Assembly: GCA_009741485.1 (NCBI GenBank)
Contig: CM019214.1
Span: 51,548,863-51,612,862 of the forward strand
Source: Malurus cyaneus samueli
Lineage: Eukaryota > Chordata > Aves > Passeriformes > Maluridae
Reading direction: 5' to 3'
Length of the DNA stretch: 64,000 bases
Positions 12,801 to 27,736 of the stretch are shown in pieces. The position numbers and the translations under genes are program-made. A model generated the notes under the pieces. That model worked only from the letters and a program-made list of their open reading frames with translations, had not been told where the DNA came from and searched no databases. The number at the start of each line of letters is the position of its first letter. Position 1 is the first letter of the stretch.

Positions 12801-15800
12801 AAACAGGCTGTGAATTTATTGACTCTATTTATTTCCCTCTGTGTTTTCAAACTCCTTTAATAAAATATTTGGTTTTAATTCTATGTTTGGTTGCATAAAC
12901 TGCACAAAATCTGTGATCTCTGTATGGGCTTACATAGTTACTTTGATCATGAAGATGGCTTAAACAAACTACTGAGACTGAATTTCCTAGGAAGAAACAG
13001 AAGGAGTTTGGCTCAGTTTTCTTCGTCTTTTCATTTTTAGGCGATATAGACAGTAGCAGGAACATTGGGCTACTTTTAAGATTTCATCGCCAAATGCATC
13101 ACCAAACAGATTTTCAGTTGCATTGTCATTATCTGTGTTCAGTGCGCGTATACATGTGTATAGTCTTGCAATAAGGTCTTTGGATATGTCCAAATACCAT
13201 GCAGATATGTCTGAACCAGGTTTAAAAGTCATTGCTGCAACACAAAGCTCAGGTTGGGAAACATCTCAAATATTTGCCTTGGTCTAGGACAGATTTTGCA
13301 GTCTGCAAGGATCTCCTTACTGCCACAGCTATTTCCTGCGAAGTCACAGAGACAGTTTTGAACTAGCTCAGGTATATTCTGACAATCTCCTCAGAGCTGT
13401 CCATTGCACAGCTGTACTTTGTCTAAGGTGCTAACATGGTTTAGATCCTACACCTCTGTTGTCTCCCTTACAGCTTGCGTTAATTACCTTTGCTGACTGC
13501 AAGCACAGTTAAAGCAGGAGACCACGGAATTGAAGGAACATCATCTTTCAAAAAGACATAGCTGTGCTTCAGGGAGCCAATGCTCATATTAGCAGCAGTA
13601 CAGCTTCTTCAGTCCAGCTCAGCGGTTTTGCAGGAAAAAAAAAGAGCATAGTGAGCTGCCACTGCAAGATGATTGCTTAGCCAGTTGTGTGCAGTAAGCT
13701 ACGAGTCTAGAGGAAATGGTACAGAGTCCATAAATAAAGGCTGAGGCAGCATGTGCTAGTTGCTCAGGGTGGATTCTAAAAAGTCGTATTTCCACATAAT
13801 GTGACACATTGAGACTGAAGAGTGAATGCAAAGGCTGCTGGTGTTTCACACAAGTGACAGAGGAGGGTCTAACATTGAGTAAAAAAGACCTGTGAAGTTC
13901 CACCGTTTTGGAGAGACACAGCTACTTTGAGAGAAAACAGTTTAAAGCAGAAGAATCACATGTGTGTACCAGTTCTCTTTAAAACTAGTTTGTCTCTTAA
14001 AAATCTGTGAGTTTATATCTATTTTTTTTAATCCCTTGTAATGAAATATGGTTTAAATATTTGTGTATAATGAACACTGATGGTGAACACTAACTTAACA
14101 CACCACAAATGTCAAAAGCCAAGAAGTAAACAGAATTTTTTAAAATTTATATGGCCTCGTTTTTCAGTGTGTTTTCAGCTACAGGTCTGATTTTAAAAAC
14201 CTACTGTTGATAGTTGCCAACATGTGCTGTTATGTAAATACACAATGTTTAACAAACAAAAAAAATCCCCCTATGGCTTTGAAGTTTTAATTTAGCAAGT
14301 GAGGTTGAATGGAATGTGCAAAAATCAGTTAGTCAATAAAATTAGTGAGAGTAAAGTTGAAATACAGAGGAAAAAAATGTAAATATATACCAAACTGAAA
14401 GAATGTGGGAAATACGTGAGAAAATACCTCCAGATGGAAAACAAAGATCAAGAAAACCATCCCCAAGCCTTCAAGATCTGTTGGGAGAGAAATGGAGGAA
14501 ATGGTAGAACAAACAGATATCTGTAGGCTTAGTGCATTGAAAGTCAATACAGATGGATGCTGTGAGAAGAAATTCAATTCTGTTATGAAGTATTATTTGG
14601 ACAAGATATTTCCATTCTGATCATGGCAATACTTGTCATTTTTGTAACATCAATAAGGCACAATGAAGTAGAAAACAGTTTTAGCATGTATTCCTTGGGG
14701 AAAAAATTATTCAAACATTTGTTAATCTATTCCACTCAAAGCTACTTTTGTATACAAAATAAAATTTAATCAGTTAAGGCCTTGATGTTAAGAAAATCAT
14801 TTTGTTATACAGCTAGAAGAGGAAAGACCAAGCAAGAGGCTCATAAATAACCCTATGCTCTTATAGTGCCACTGTTGCTGTGGAGTGTTAACTGCAAAGC
14901 ATGGTCTCTGTACGCAAGGAACACAAGGAATAATTTATTGCTAGGTCAGTAGATTTGAGGTGCTGGCATTTCTCCTAACACTTATAACACAATATAAAAA
15001 TCTGTTTGAAAAAGCTATAAAATGAAAATTACCTTTTCAGTATCCAAATGATGCTGATTATTCAAATGAGACGGGTTGTGATACTGCCCAGCACAGAGCT
15101 GGTAGTGATTTATTTGGTTTATTTCCTAAATAACTTTCAGTCTGTTTATCATTGTGTATGTTCCTCATATTTACAGCTCTTGAACAGGCTTTATGACCAA
15201 GTTGATTTTCTGCTACAAAAAAAATAAAGCTCTGCATAAATTATAAATATCTTTGATTAGGAACCCCCCTTTTATTCTGCATTTGTAATGACACTGCATT
15301 AAAAACCACACAGTGGTTACAGAGCTGTTTAGTTGTTACAGTGGCTCCTTGTAATGCCAGCTTGGTCTCCTTTGAACATAATTCAGAATACAAACAGAAA
15401 TATAGCAGAATATAACAGAAATGTTGTTAACCACCAGATCATCTACCAGACCTAGCCAGCTGCAATGCTAACTCAGCCTAAATTCTGGCTAAGGCCCCAT
15501 GCCTCGAGTTTCCTGTTGAGTAAGCATTCTGTGTCTTGCTTCAAATGACTCTTCAAATGACTTTCAGAGGATTTCTGATGTACATTGATTTTATTAGCTA
15601 TTAGCTAGCCACATGAGCTTAGGTAGCATGTGAATATGACCACTTACCTCAACAGATAATTTGCTAAACATGGAGAAAAATATTCTTTTTCACTGGTCCA
15701 GAAAGCTAACAGTCAAACAACATTGTATCCCACTGTCAGAATATACTGTGCTATTTCAAATAGAGGCAGTTGCCTAAATTTTATCCATTTTACTGCTCAG

Positions 15801-18480
15801 GAATCAGTAATATGCAAACACATAAAAATTGCTCAGGTCTTTTGAATACTTTTGTTTTGAAAAGTATGTAGGTTTCTGGAAAAAGTGTCTAGTTTGGTGA
15901 ATCTGAGTGGAAGTATCCATCAACATTCAAGCTGACCTAGGGCTGCAGCAGCAGAAAGGAAAAACAAATTTTGAGAAATAATCTTCAGTGGAGATTTCCA
16001 CTGAAGCTAGCTTTTGTTCCATGTGTAGTATGTGTAGGTAGCTTTCAGGCATGATATTTCAGCAAGCCTGTCAGTTTTGAGTCAAAGAAGGCAGTGCTAT
16101 GCTTGAAAGTCTTAAATGCTGCTGGAAGTGTGCAGAATTGCTCTAAACCAAGAAGTTCATTAAGAGTTTGGTCCTGCATATACCCATGTGAGTTCAGCTA
16201 ACTGAAAGGAGGAACACTTATCTTGAAATATTTGTCAGCAATGTTGCCCTGATTTATTCTACTATAGAGAAGTTAGCTCACCTAAATTTAGATGTTTCTG
16301 TTACAGATGTCTGCATCGGATCAAGATATCTTGGTATTTTTCATCTGGAGCTGAGAAAAACAGGCACTTTCATGATGCAATTCTTCTCATTCTCAGATAC
16401 ATGCTCCTGGTCCTGTCATTGGACATCACTGAAAAATGGGAAAACAAGAAATGGGAAAAACCAAATTGCCTATGATGCTGGCTGATACTTTGAGAGTTTG
16501 ACTAGAATTAAGAAATAGGCCTTTGCTCCCAGTACATAGAGATCTAAGACTGCTTTCCCAGGTCAAGTTTCCCTTGACCTTATCCCAGCTCCATTTGAGG
16601 GACAGACTCAGGCATGCATTATACCAAATTCCCTAGCCTTTGATATCTAACATACCATGCTTCAACAGAAACAAAGCCAGGACTTGTGAGCTGAATGGGA
16701 CCCATAGTGTTCTACAGCATTTTTTTCTGGTACTTCCAACTGGAGTTGTGCCAGAATCCCAGTAAAAGTGAATCTGCATGTAGCAGCTGTAGTGAGAAGT
16801 CAGGAAATACTACAGGAACAGGACTTCAACACTGATGTCAACAAGGAGCACAGAATTTTGTTCAGCTCAGCACACAAATGTCCACTTGGTAGAATATGCT
16901 GGTCCCAACGACTCACACTCTATGACAGATGTCCCAGGTATGAAGGAAGTGTGGTATTTTTTGGGCTCATTGGGACACAGGACTTATGAGTGATAGAAAA
17001 CCTGGTTTCAAATGTGGAATATACCAGCTGTCCTGATTTATGAGCTCTTGCTGAAGTAAAGCATCTGAGATAAGACCATCTTATTTGCATTTCAAAACAG
17101 TTTTGCCCAGCATGTGCCCTTCAGGATGACTGTTAGAAACATTATTTCATCGTAGCACTATCAGAAATAGGTAAAGTAAACGTTAATAATTCACTCTCCT
17201 TGAAGATCAAGGGATGCACCACCAGGATTCAAAACATTTTCAGGACACTAGAGGCAGGACGGGGTGCCTCAAATGGAGGCATCTGTTTCAGGGTGAGCTG
17301 ACTTATCTGTCCACATTCTTCAGCCTTACAGCCCAGAACATACAGTACCAACATGAGTGGCAGGCTGCAGGCTCTGTGTGTTTTAAGCTGACAACACAAT
17401 TATTAAGACATATCAGGATTTATCTGGACTTGTCTTGACATGCCTGAAGGTTGAGGTTAGTTTATTGAGCTGTAACAGCAGTTGTCTGATAACCAGGTGA
17501 CTGCTACCTGATTTGTTTCAGCCTTTGCTCAGCTTTGTACTTTGTGAATGGTATATTGCTTATTGCAAAATAAATTTTTATAAGCAGTAGATACAAGATG
17601 TAGTTTTTCTTTCTCTAGTGATCTATGTATGATGCTGTAATAAAAATACAGGGTTGAGAAGTACAGGCATAGGATGATAACTGGAGCCTTAACACTGGAG
17701 ATAGAGGATGATAACAGAGGTCCTTGGTTGAAAACAACTTGTGAACAACCAGTTACTGGCTGCCAAAGGAATACAACCTTCGCAAATGGGTAAAACAATT
17801 TATGGGTGACAAAAAAAGGAAAAAAAAGAGGATCTGATATATGCAAAACATACTGTACATATTACATTTTGATGTAATATGGAATTGTGAACCAATTAGT
17901 AAGGAGTAAGCAAATTGTGTAGGAAGTACATCATAAGGACACTAAGAAGACCCAAAAATGAGGAGGAGGAAACCATTAGTACCAGCATTGTATTTTCAAT
18001 AAAGAGAAGTAAGAAGCCCCCCACATCACACCTCTTCCATGGATATCTTGCCATGACATGCCCCTCCCCAGACAGAAGCCATCAACCGTAGGACAGGAAC
18101 TCTGTGTCACCAGAGTGATGGTGGAAAGGTGAGTGTCATTCGAGAGAAAAGGACAATTACTGTGAAGTTTGAGTATTTTGATTTTCACTGTACGATTACA
18201 GGGATGAGCCATAATGTTTGGATAATTGGAATTATAACTGATAGTATCATTTAGTTCAGACTAATAAAACTTCTTTGATTAGACTATAAAGACTTTAATT
18301 AGACTAGCAGTAAATTCCCAGTTCTACATTAAATGTTTGTGACACACATAAACTGAGTTAAGTTGTATCATACCAAATCGGCAAGGGTGATCTAAGCTGT
18401 AATTCAAATGCAACAAATTAGTATTAAGTTTATGGAGAACCTAGTTTGTGGGCCCAGATTCTTAAAACTTGATGCAACTA
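9863..18480. other. Intergenic DNA between NDFIP2 and RBM26, left part
   Basis: AT-rich sequence with no open frame resembling a known protein and no convincing exon. Short ORFs, for example at 12165-12458, 13619-13903 and 17529-17846, have no recognisable domains and no CpG or splice context. No confident mobile element was recognised. A non-coding RNA transcribed away from either gene cannot be excluded. Confidence 0.6.
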
Positions 18481-18484
18481 CCAA

Positions 18485-18625
18485 CTCTATTGACTCTAGG
18501 TCAACTAAGCCAATTCTGCTCAAAGTAGGCCCTGTAAGGTCAGGTTGTTCAGGCCTTGTCCAGTCAAATTTTGGGTATCTCTCAAGATGGAGAATCTGTT
18601 TCAGCTGAAAAACATTAACTCTGTT
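18485..18625 (-). mobile_element. Old CR1 LINE 3' fragment
   Basis: Read on the plus strand, the segment follows the antisense CR1 3' region in order: a CTGCTCAAAG-AGG block, then CAGGTTGTTCAGGCC, then TTGTCCAGTC, then a GGTATCTCTCAAGATGGAGAATC block. The usual consensus has CTGCTCAAAGCAGGG, CAGGTTGCTCAGGAC and ATATCTCCAAGGATGGAGA at these places. Divergence is high, so this is an ancient copy. The edges are approximate. Confidence 0.6.
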
Positions 18626-21600
18626 CTCTCTGTTGGCTATAAGAAGGGCTTCTCTGCTAACTTTAGACAAGGATTAGTGAAACGTCGGGAAACTCGATGT
18701 AAAATCACTGTCAAGTGTGTAATTCTGACTGGTAGCATGGAGAGAATGCTGATTTAAATGTTTGTGTGGCTTTTTTTGTGCCATTCAGTCTAGTTGCAAT
18801 GCTTTTGTACAACCTCAGTTTTCTTCCTCCTTCAGCAGTTTTTGGAGATACAGTCATAACTCTGAGTAAGCACTAGGAGGGAAGTTCCTTTCATATAAAC
18901 TCCTCATATATTTTTTGGCATAAGAAGCCAATGGACGCGAAAAAAAGAATTGGAATCATACCAAGGCGTGCATATTTTTAGCACCAGATGTCTGAATGAA
19001 CTAGAAGACACTTAACTCCATCTGAACCAGATGCCCATAAGACCAGAGCTGAGAGGGTTAAAAATACAGCTTTTTAGGCTTTTTTTTTTTCTGAAAGTTA
19101 GTACTTAAGTAGGGAATATTTTTGTCATGGAAGTTTAGGGAACTGTCATGGGATTAACATCTGCTAGTTCTCAGAAGGCTGCTTATCACCAGCATACAAA
19201 GTTCAGATTTAACAAAGGACAAAGCAATATGGGTCTTTGGTATAACTTGTTATTCTTCTAAACATTATACCTGACATATATTAGTGAAAAATGTAGTGAT
19301 TTATATGTCAGAGAGAGTAATAGTGAAGCAATTCAGGACACTAGTGCCAGTATCCTCTATTTTTTTAAGATAAAGAGGCTATTTTGTCCAAATCTGTCTG
19401 TCAAATTAATATGTCCAATAGATCAAATTGCTACTTCATTTCACTAGTAATACTGTTGCCGCTAAAAGCACATAATTATATTTAGTGCCCCTATTTGTAA
19501 ACCCCATTAGAACTGGTTAATGTGGTCATCATCTCACAGGCTGTCTATAAGAGCTTTCATATTGGAAAGACTTAGATTAAATACCTCTATCAGGAAAAAA
19601 ATGCTGCCTACACAAAAACAAATTACTAAGGCCAAAATGGCAGTGAGTTAGCCAATTGATGGCACCAGTAGTTAGTGACTGGCTTATTTCCCAACAGCAT
19701 GTGTAGGAAAAGGCAAACCACTATGTGATGACTATGTTTCTTTCATTCTTCATATTTTCAGTGCAGAAGTCTGGCAATATTCAGGACACAAACACAATCC
19801 CCACGGACATTGCTAACTAGAATATGTCTTGAATACATGCACTATGTACACTACAGCTGGAATATTCATAGACAAGTGCTCCAACTTGGTTCTTCAGAAA
19901 AATAAACAACCATATGTTGACTTTGTATTGAATGCTATGCAGAGTTCAAGATTTGAAGTACCTGCCTGCAAATCTGTGACTGATTTATGTCCACAATAAC
20001 CAGGAAAAGCTGCAGAACTTAACTCTCTGCTGTTTTCACAACTGTTTTCACAAAATGAAGCATGCAAGAGTGAATGTAATGAATGCTTGTGATTTTTTTA
20101 TGATTCAATATCTCTTGTAGATGCTAAAATCTGCCATGATTTTCAGTTCTTACTTTAAAGCTCAAGGTGCAATCTAATTTTCTTTCATAGTAACACATAG
20201 TCAATGATACAAACTAACTGATTTCCCATTACGAGAGCAAAAGGAAGCAGCCTGTGATGTGCAGCCCCTCAGCACCAGTTATCTCCTCAAGACGGTGGCA
20301 AAAAATGCAAAAAGCCATAAATACATGTGGTTTGTTGTTTTATGAAAACACATAGAGTTAGTTTACTAAGGTCATAGGAGGATCTTAAATGTCTGTCGTG
20401 ATTAAAAGTCAAATAAAAGCAGCTGACAGCAATGAGAATTTAAGTTTATTTCTGAATTGCAGGTAAATGTAGTGAAAAGACTGTTGCTGTGTACCTTGCT
20501 TTACAAAATTCATAAATGCACAGGAATGAACTCTTCCTGAAGGACTACTTCCTTCCTGTAAATTTCTATGGAACAAAAGCAGATTTCCTGCAAAAACACT
20601 CATTAACCTGAATAAGAGCAGAACTGGCTACTTTAAAAGGAAGGAGGATAAAAACAAGGTTGCTCTATCAGCTAACTGTAAGGGAAACTATGTTTTCCCT
20701 GGCTGCCTTAGAGAGCTACTACATTGTCTGGCATTCCCCTGAATCTTTGTCCTTGTCTGTACAGAGGCTGGATGAAAGGTCTTGCATTGCACTTTATCAG
20801 AGTGAGGCACAAATGCTGAAGTTGTTGTGCCAAAGTACACATTAGTATTTGATTTTTTAAAAATGCCATTGTGTCCAAAGCTAAAGAACAAATACAATTT
20901 TATATTTTCCTGTATCTTAGTACAATGACACTGAAGCTGTCATTTCAGCAAAGTCTGAATAATTGATTCAGTGAGTCATTATAGTTTCTTTTTAAATAAG
21001 TCTAGAGTAAAATAATAATGCTTTTTGCACTGTTAGTACTACAATAGTAGAACTTCCTAGGTTTAAAATAAGCAAGGCTAAACTAAACTTCTTTGAACTG
21101 TGAGAGCCAGATACTTTTCATATCCTTAACTGCTTTCATATGCTCAAAGTCATGAAGCAGGATTAACAGGATTCATAAATCCCAATGAAATAAACTCAGG
21201 TGTCATCAAACTGTTATATTGCTTCAAAACTTTTTTTTTTTTTTTTTTTTTTAAATATTCTTTTTCTGGAATAGAGTTACTATGCCACGAATCAGAACAC
21301 AGACTACTGGAGTTCAAAAAACCATAGCTGTAAAATAACTTGTGGCAGTGATTAGATTTGCCCCAGTTCCTGGGAAAGTAAGGCTGGATGACTGCAATTA
21401 TTTCCTTTCATTGTCTCTCTTTGCTTAGTTGTGCTACACAAGTTACCAAACAAGCACTCCCACCCCCACCCTTTTCCCATCGTTTGAGAATCTAGGTGAG
21501 GGTCATCTGAAATTCCCTGGGACAATCAGACATCCTTATAGGGCTGGCTGAACCTAGGAGATACCTCAGCTTTTTGAGGTGTCTGAAGGCATCTATCTGA

Positions 21601-22340
21601 GAAACCAGAATGCCTTTGAAATAGCAACTGAAAGTTAAAGCAGCCAAACCAAACTTTTGTATATTTCTGTCTTATTTTCCTCCTCCTCACTGAGCTCAGG
21701 AAGTCCACACAGCAGCCTCCTAAGAAATGAAAAAGGAACCCATGGTAGCAATTTATTTTTTTAATTGATAACATTATCTTTCTGAAATAATTTTTCCAAG
21801 TTCTCAACAAGTTTAATTCCGACAGACTGGCTTAAATTTTCCCGGAAATAAATCAACAGTAAGTGAAACATAAACATGCTGACAACAAAGGCACAGCAGA
21901 TCTGCATATGGCTTTTTGCATAGATCTGCAACCATATCCATTAAGAATGTGCTATTATTACTAGGAAAATGCCCAGAAAAAATAATGGTTGATTTAGAAT
22001 TATGGAGCCATTAGTTAAAGGATGAAAAGTGCATAGGGAGAAAGAATATCCTGAAAAACAAACAAACAAAAAAAAAACCAGTTACACCTGCCTTTTTCTG
22101 AGATCTAGCAGTTATCTAGTAAATTAAAGTCTCTGTCCCACAGATCTTGCCTTATTTCTATTCTTGGATGGACTGTCATGAAAATCATAACACTATTTGC
22201 ACACGTATTTTACAAATGAAACAAACAGTAACCTCTAGAGAAGGCAGAGCAAGGGATCAAGAACACTGAGAACAGCCAGGACTTTGAGCTGTCAGAGTCT
22301 CCTTTCTAGTCAGTATCTGACTCTGCTGGAAACTTGGTGT
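18626..22340. other. Intergenic DNA, no gene recognised
   Basis: AT-rich non-coding sequence. It includes a T22 homopolymer at 21231-21252. The minus-strand open frame at 21526-21810 and others here show no domain, signal or composition that supports a gene. Confidence 0.55.
21231..21252. repeat. T22 homopolymer
   Basis: An uninterrupted run of 22 thymines. No retroposed body adjoins it on either strand. Confidence 0.95.
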
Positions 22341-22344
22341 TTTA

Positions 22345-23110
22345 CCTGGAATTTTTTGGATAATAGAATGGTTTTAGTTGCAGGGATCTTAAAGATAATG
22401 TAGTTCCAACCCCCTGCCATGGGCAGAGATACCTTCCACTGGGCCAGATAGCTCAGAGCTCCATCCGACCTGGCCTTGAACTCTTCCCGGGAGGGGGCAT
22501 CCACAGCTTTGCTGGGCAGCCTCTTCAAGTGTTTCTCCACCCTCACAGTAAACAATTCCTTCCAAATACCTAAACTAAACCTTCCCTATTTCATTTTGAA
22601 GCCATTCATGCTTGCCCTGACACTGCATGCACTTGTAAAAGACCCTCTCTGGCCTTCTTGTAGGCCCCCTTTAGGCTGTGTAGGGCTGACATAAGGTATC
22701 CCCAGAGCCTTCTCCAGGCTGAGTAATCCCAGTTCTCTCCAAGTCTTTCCTTGTAGAAGAGCTGCTCCATCCCTCTAATCATGCTGGTGTCTCTCCTCTG
22801 GACTCACTCTGACAGATCCATGTCCTTCCTGTGCCTGGATGCAGTGTTCCAGGTGGGTTCTCAGCAGACCAGAGCAGAGGGGCACAATCCCCTCCCTCCC
22901 CTGCTGCCCACGCTGCTTTGGATGCAGCCCAGGACACGTTTGGCTTCCTGTGCTGTGAGTGCTCATTGCTGGGTCATGTCCAGCCTCTCACCCACCAGAA
23001 TCCCCAAGCCCTTCTTGGCAGGGCTGTTCTGGGTCTGTTAATTCTCCAGCCTGTGTTGATACCAGGGGCTGCCCAGAGCCAGGTGCAGCACCTTGTACTT
23101 GGTGTATAAT
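22345..23110 (-). mobile_element. CR1 LINE, 5'-truncated, about 765 bp
   Basis: This is the longest CR1 copy in the window. On the plus strand it reads through the antisense CR1 end in order: the 3'-end region (AATAGAATGGTTT), the GTTCCAACCCCCTGCCATGGG block, ACCTGGCCTTGAA, GGGGGCATCCACAGCTTTG, CTTCTTGTAGGCCCCCTTTAGG and CCAGAGCCTTCTCCAGGCTGA. It then continues through GTCTCTCCTCTGGACTCACTC, GATGCAGCCCAGGACACG and CAGCACCTTGTACTTGG. It therefore holds the 3' UTR and the end of the ORF2 coding region. All frames are broken by stops and indels, so it is a dead copy. The moderate divergence suggests it is younger than the other minus-strand fragments here. Confidence 0.93.
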
Positions 23111-26100
23111 AACCTTGTATTTCGTTCTATAGCATTCCTTCCTGGAATCTGACTGGGTTGCAATTAAATATTGATGAGAAGTAAAAACTATGGATAGTAA
23201 TTATACTGGTCTAATAGCCTCTACCTCTGAAGCATTTAATATTTGAAAAATATCTGTAGCTTGCATTACTCATATTGACTTTTTGCCTATATTAGATATG
23301 TAAAATTTATAGATGTGCTTTATATATTCAAAATGATCAGTTCAGAAGATGCTTCAAAAAATTACGATGTCAGCTGATGGCCACTTAACTTTTGTCTGTC
23401 AGAATGCTGATAATGGAAGTTGACTCCCTCTGGATCTCACTCCTAATATCTGCCAGCACTAGATGCTTAAAGAGGGGAGTAAGAACAAGGCAAGCACATA
23501 GTGACACATCAAAGAATAAATGCCCAGCCTGTAGCTTACAAAGTGTATGCACCATCTTGGTATCTAACAGTCCCCACAGAATTTCCTTCAATGCATTTTT
23601 TCATTGCTTTTTGAACTCTTGTGACATTTTTATAGTCCAGTGCCACAGTTCCAGGACTTCTACATTGTGTGAAGAAGTATTTCATTTTCTGTTTGTTTTT
23701 TCTTTTTGAAAAATCTGACTCTCACCACCTTTATTTGACACCTCTTATTATTTTTTTTTCAGAAAGATAATCAGCTGTTGATTATCCACACTCTTCACCC
23801 TACCTAGCATAGACTGCTGCCTTCTCTTTTTCAGACCTCCAAAGTGAAGAGCTGGTGGTAAAAACATGGCTTATATAGCTCTCAAGGAGATGGAATGGTG
23901 CAGGAGGAATATGGAAGATACTGCCACTGAAATAGAGAACATCCGATAGGGGATGAAAATGGATATCTTTATTTAAAAAAAAAAAAAATCCAGTTAGAGA
24001 AAAATTGAGAGAATGTTTGAGTAAGATTCTTCATTATCTCATAAGCAAACAGCTTTTTCTGGAAGCTAATATGGCACAAATATTTTTTTTAATTGAACAA
24101 AAGGAAATCGGATGGCTTGGGAACATCAAAATGACATACTGGTAAATCTCTTGATTAATTTTAAAAGGCAAAAGATAACAAAAATACTTAACAAGCTAGG
24201 TTTGATAGTCTGAAGATATCTCAGTGAAACAGATGAACTGTCAGATATAACAACTTTGGAGAAAGCATGATGAGATTAATTTGAAAGATTATTATGGCAT
24301 CTCTATCATTAATGCCATCTTCATTATATGATCCCAAAATCAAAGGAAATGAGAGGGCAACATCAATATGAGATTTAAAATAAAGCTGTTCCTAGGGGAT
24401 CAAATATTTTATATTTGTCAGCTACTAAAGAAAAACATGAAAAATAGTATAAAAGATATTGATTTTATAAAATCTAGCAGGGAAAAAAGGCACATCATGG
24501 CATTCTGTAAAATAGCCTTGGGTTTTCATGAAAAGTTAGGAATCTCAAAATACTTGAGTGATAAAATTAGTTGCTGGAAGCTGAAAAATGTGCTATATAG
24601 ATAAAGAAGGAAATCTCTTCAGTATGTCAGTTTAGGAGTACTCCAGGATATATGGTAGCTTCTTTAAAGTGACTACTGAAAAAATGGTTTAATAAGAAGA
24701 TAAAATTTTCAGGATATCACAACAGAAGAAGTGCTCCACCATCTTTTTAGAGATGTGAATAATTTGGTTATGAAATAAAATATATAAGATGTGGGAAAAA
24801 AAAAGAATTATTGAATTTGGACAAAGAATTTTAGATCAACAGCAATGAGAAGAAACTAATTATTGTAAGCTGACAAATTATATTAGCCATCAGCCTGTAA
24901 ACATAAATATTAGTAAGTTAAAGCAATTGAAATGACTACAAGTATGAACTGAGAATTAATTGAAAACAGAATAAATAAAGGCCTGGGTGCAAAGATGGAA
25001 TATTTATAATTATTCTTCAGGTAATTTCAACACCAAAAAATAATTGTGAAATACTTTCTCACATAGAAGATTCCTAAGAGGTTTTTTTTTTATGTTTTTA
25101 CAGATGGAATATTTGAATAAGAAAGACAATTCAATATATTATAAAATTAGGTACCAATTTATATTCAGCTCAGTGAATTTCATTTTTCACAAATTTATAG
25201 GAACATAATTATCCTTTAAATTTTCCATCCCTTCTTTGAGAATACCTTGAAAGAATAAATAGGTTCAAAAGGAAGTATACACTCAAGTGTCATTTTCATA
25301 TGAAATAGGCTGATTTTTTCACTTTCCCAGAAAATGTTTCCACTTTGAGTTTTTAAAGGATCATCATCTCACAAGGACCACTGAAGATTCTGTGTTCTTT
25401 AACAGAACTAATAATTTGAGACAGTCATACCAACAGAAAAAAGAAAGTTGAAACATGTCATGCGATGCTGTAGAATATTGATGCCACTGTTTTTCTTACT
25501 AAAGCAATCTGAGGACTGATGAAAAGCAAAATACTGGGTTGTAAGTCATCCCTTTGATATTTTCATGGTTCATTGAAGTCAAAAGGAGCTGTGCACTTCA
25601 AAGAGTGCAGTCTTTTTTTCCCCCACTTTGAGCGTCTAACATGAGGATATATTTTACATATTTGCAGCGTGAAAGTTGTTAGTTTATCAAATAGTTTTTA
25701 GACATTACTTGCTTGAAATGCATTGCTGTAGCAAAGAAGGTAAAGGAGGAGAAGTAAACCAAGTCGAATCATTAGTGTTGGTGTTTTATTCACAACTATT
25801 TGCTGATAATAACCTAAGTCGTTTTGTGTGCCTAAATGATTTACAAATGGGCAATGGAAGGAGCAATTCTGGGTATTTACTCAGCAGCCAGAGGAGGAGA
25901 AAGCCAATACAGTGCTCAGGAGTGATCCAGCCAGGGGCAAGTGGCATCTGGCATGTCTCCTAGCCATCAAGTTTCCTCCTGCATTAAGGAAGAGCACTTT
26001 GCCCTGGACATATTCACTTATCCAGGTCAATGTATTTTTTAAAATAGGTCTATAATTAGGCCCTAAATCCATACATTTGGCTTAAGCAATCAAACTTCCT

Positions 26101-27101
26101 AAATTATCAGGCACCTGGAAATTTCCACATCAGCCTGCTGAGCTATATTAAGAAACCAAATGTCCCAAGGACTGTTCTCTGGCACTAAAGGCAATTGGCA
26201 TGAAGCAGCCCTCACCCCCATAGCTATGTGACTAGGCTGTCCAGAACAGGGTGGCCTGATCTAAATTGCCTGTTGGGAAAGGTCCCTTACCTTTGCTGTT
26301 ACCCAAACCATGCCTAGGAACTGTTAAAAAACTGGGCAAAGCCCAAACTCCTCCTAGGGATCATGCTAGCATTTTAACGATACAAAGCATTAATTTAAAG
26401 TGCCTGAGGACTCTCTCCAGTATTTTTAAATTGCTAGCACAGTCATGGCTAGTAAGCACTCCTAGGTGCTCAGGATTTCTAAAAAAAGAGCCTCTTGTTT
26501 GGTTGGATTTTTACTATTTCTCTGTTCCTGTTTGCCAAAGATTAGACTAAGCCACTTTGTTCATTTATTCTAATATCAGTGAGAAAAGACCTTCCATAAT
26601 ATTTTTCCTACTAGACTAGGATGTTCTTTCCAGCTTTTCAGCACTTCAGTTTCTCAGATATGGTGTTAGCACATTACCCTGTGAAAGTTAGATTTCGATT
26701 GTGCAGTCCTCTGTGGATTCAGTTTTGTTTCTTGCACAGTGATTTTCAGGCAGGCAGACTATGATTCTCTTGCTTGTATTAAAAAATATCTTACTCTGAG
26801 TAGTCCACTGGCTTCTGTGTGATTAATTCTGGTGGAAATAAACAACAGTGGCAAAAAACACTGGTACATATTGTCCTTGGGAGTCAGTCCCCACTTTATT
26901 ATTCATGGGTTTATGATTTTTTTCTGGTTCATGTCACAGAAGTTGAAACTTGGAGCTTTCACAACATAGTAAATCAATAAAGAAAAGGAAAAACAGATCA
27001 CAATACTAGTTTAAAAGTTAAAAATTAAGGATGTTCATGGTAAGACCAAAGCTACTTTAAAAGGACAAAAGATCTCTACATGATTGTTTAAGCATTCTAG
27101 C

Positions 27102-27126
27102 AAAAAAAAAAAAACAAAAAAAAAAA
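27102..27126. repeat. A-rich homopolymer tract
   Basis: A run of 13 adenines, one cytosine and a run of 11 adenines. Simple sequence. Confidence 0.9.
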
Positions 27127-27719
27127 GTTATTTGGTTTGAAAGGCAAAACATAGTGACCTTTTCAACTCTTACAAAGTTGCCTTCATGAATTTCTCTGTT
27201 TCACTGTTAAGCAGAAATGTGTCCTCAGTTCCTCAAATATCCCCAGACACCGACCAGCATGAGTGGGTGGTATGAAATGTATTGATGGGGGCTGTGTCAA
27301 GGAAGGACAGGACTAATCAGAAGGGAACTGCCATCAGGATAATATGAAGAGAAACACGGGGACAAGAAAATTTCATTATCCAGTGCACATTAAAGACTTG
27401 CATCAGAGTCTAATTACATGCTTTAAGAAAACAATACTCTTCCAGACCTTACACTGTTTTAAAATTTCTTCAATTTAGTACTTAGAAAGCCAGAGAAAAG
27501 GAACAATGGGCTACCTATATGTAAGTCTACAACAGCCATAAAGTGACAATAAGGACATGATTAATTATCCCATAGCTGACAATGACAATCTGAAAGTTGA
27601 TTCAAACTGAATTCAATAATTTTAAATCAAAATTTTATTAAGGAGATTTCTTATCTTCTGTTTGAATGAAAACTACAAGGATTCGTAAAAGGAGCTTCTA
27701 TTCCCCATGGTTTGCTATT

Positions 27720-27736
27720 AAAAAAAAAAAAAAAAA
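27720..27736. repeat. A17 homopolymer
   Basis: An uninterrupted run of 17 adenines in intergenic DNA. Confidence 0.9.

Noticed and set aside
21231..21252. Homopolymer T/A tracts as tails of processed pseudogenes or SINEs
   Set aside because: No coding remnant or SINE body adjoins them, and avian CR1 elements end in octamer repeats, not poly(A).
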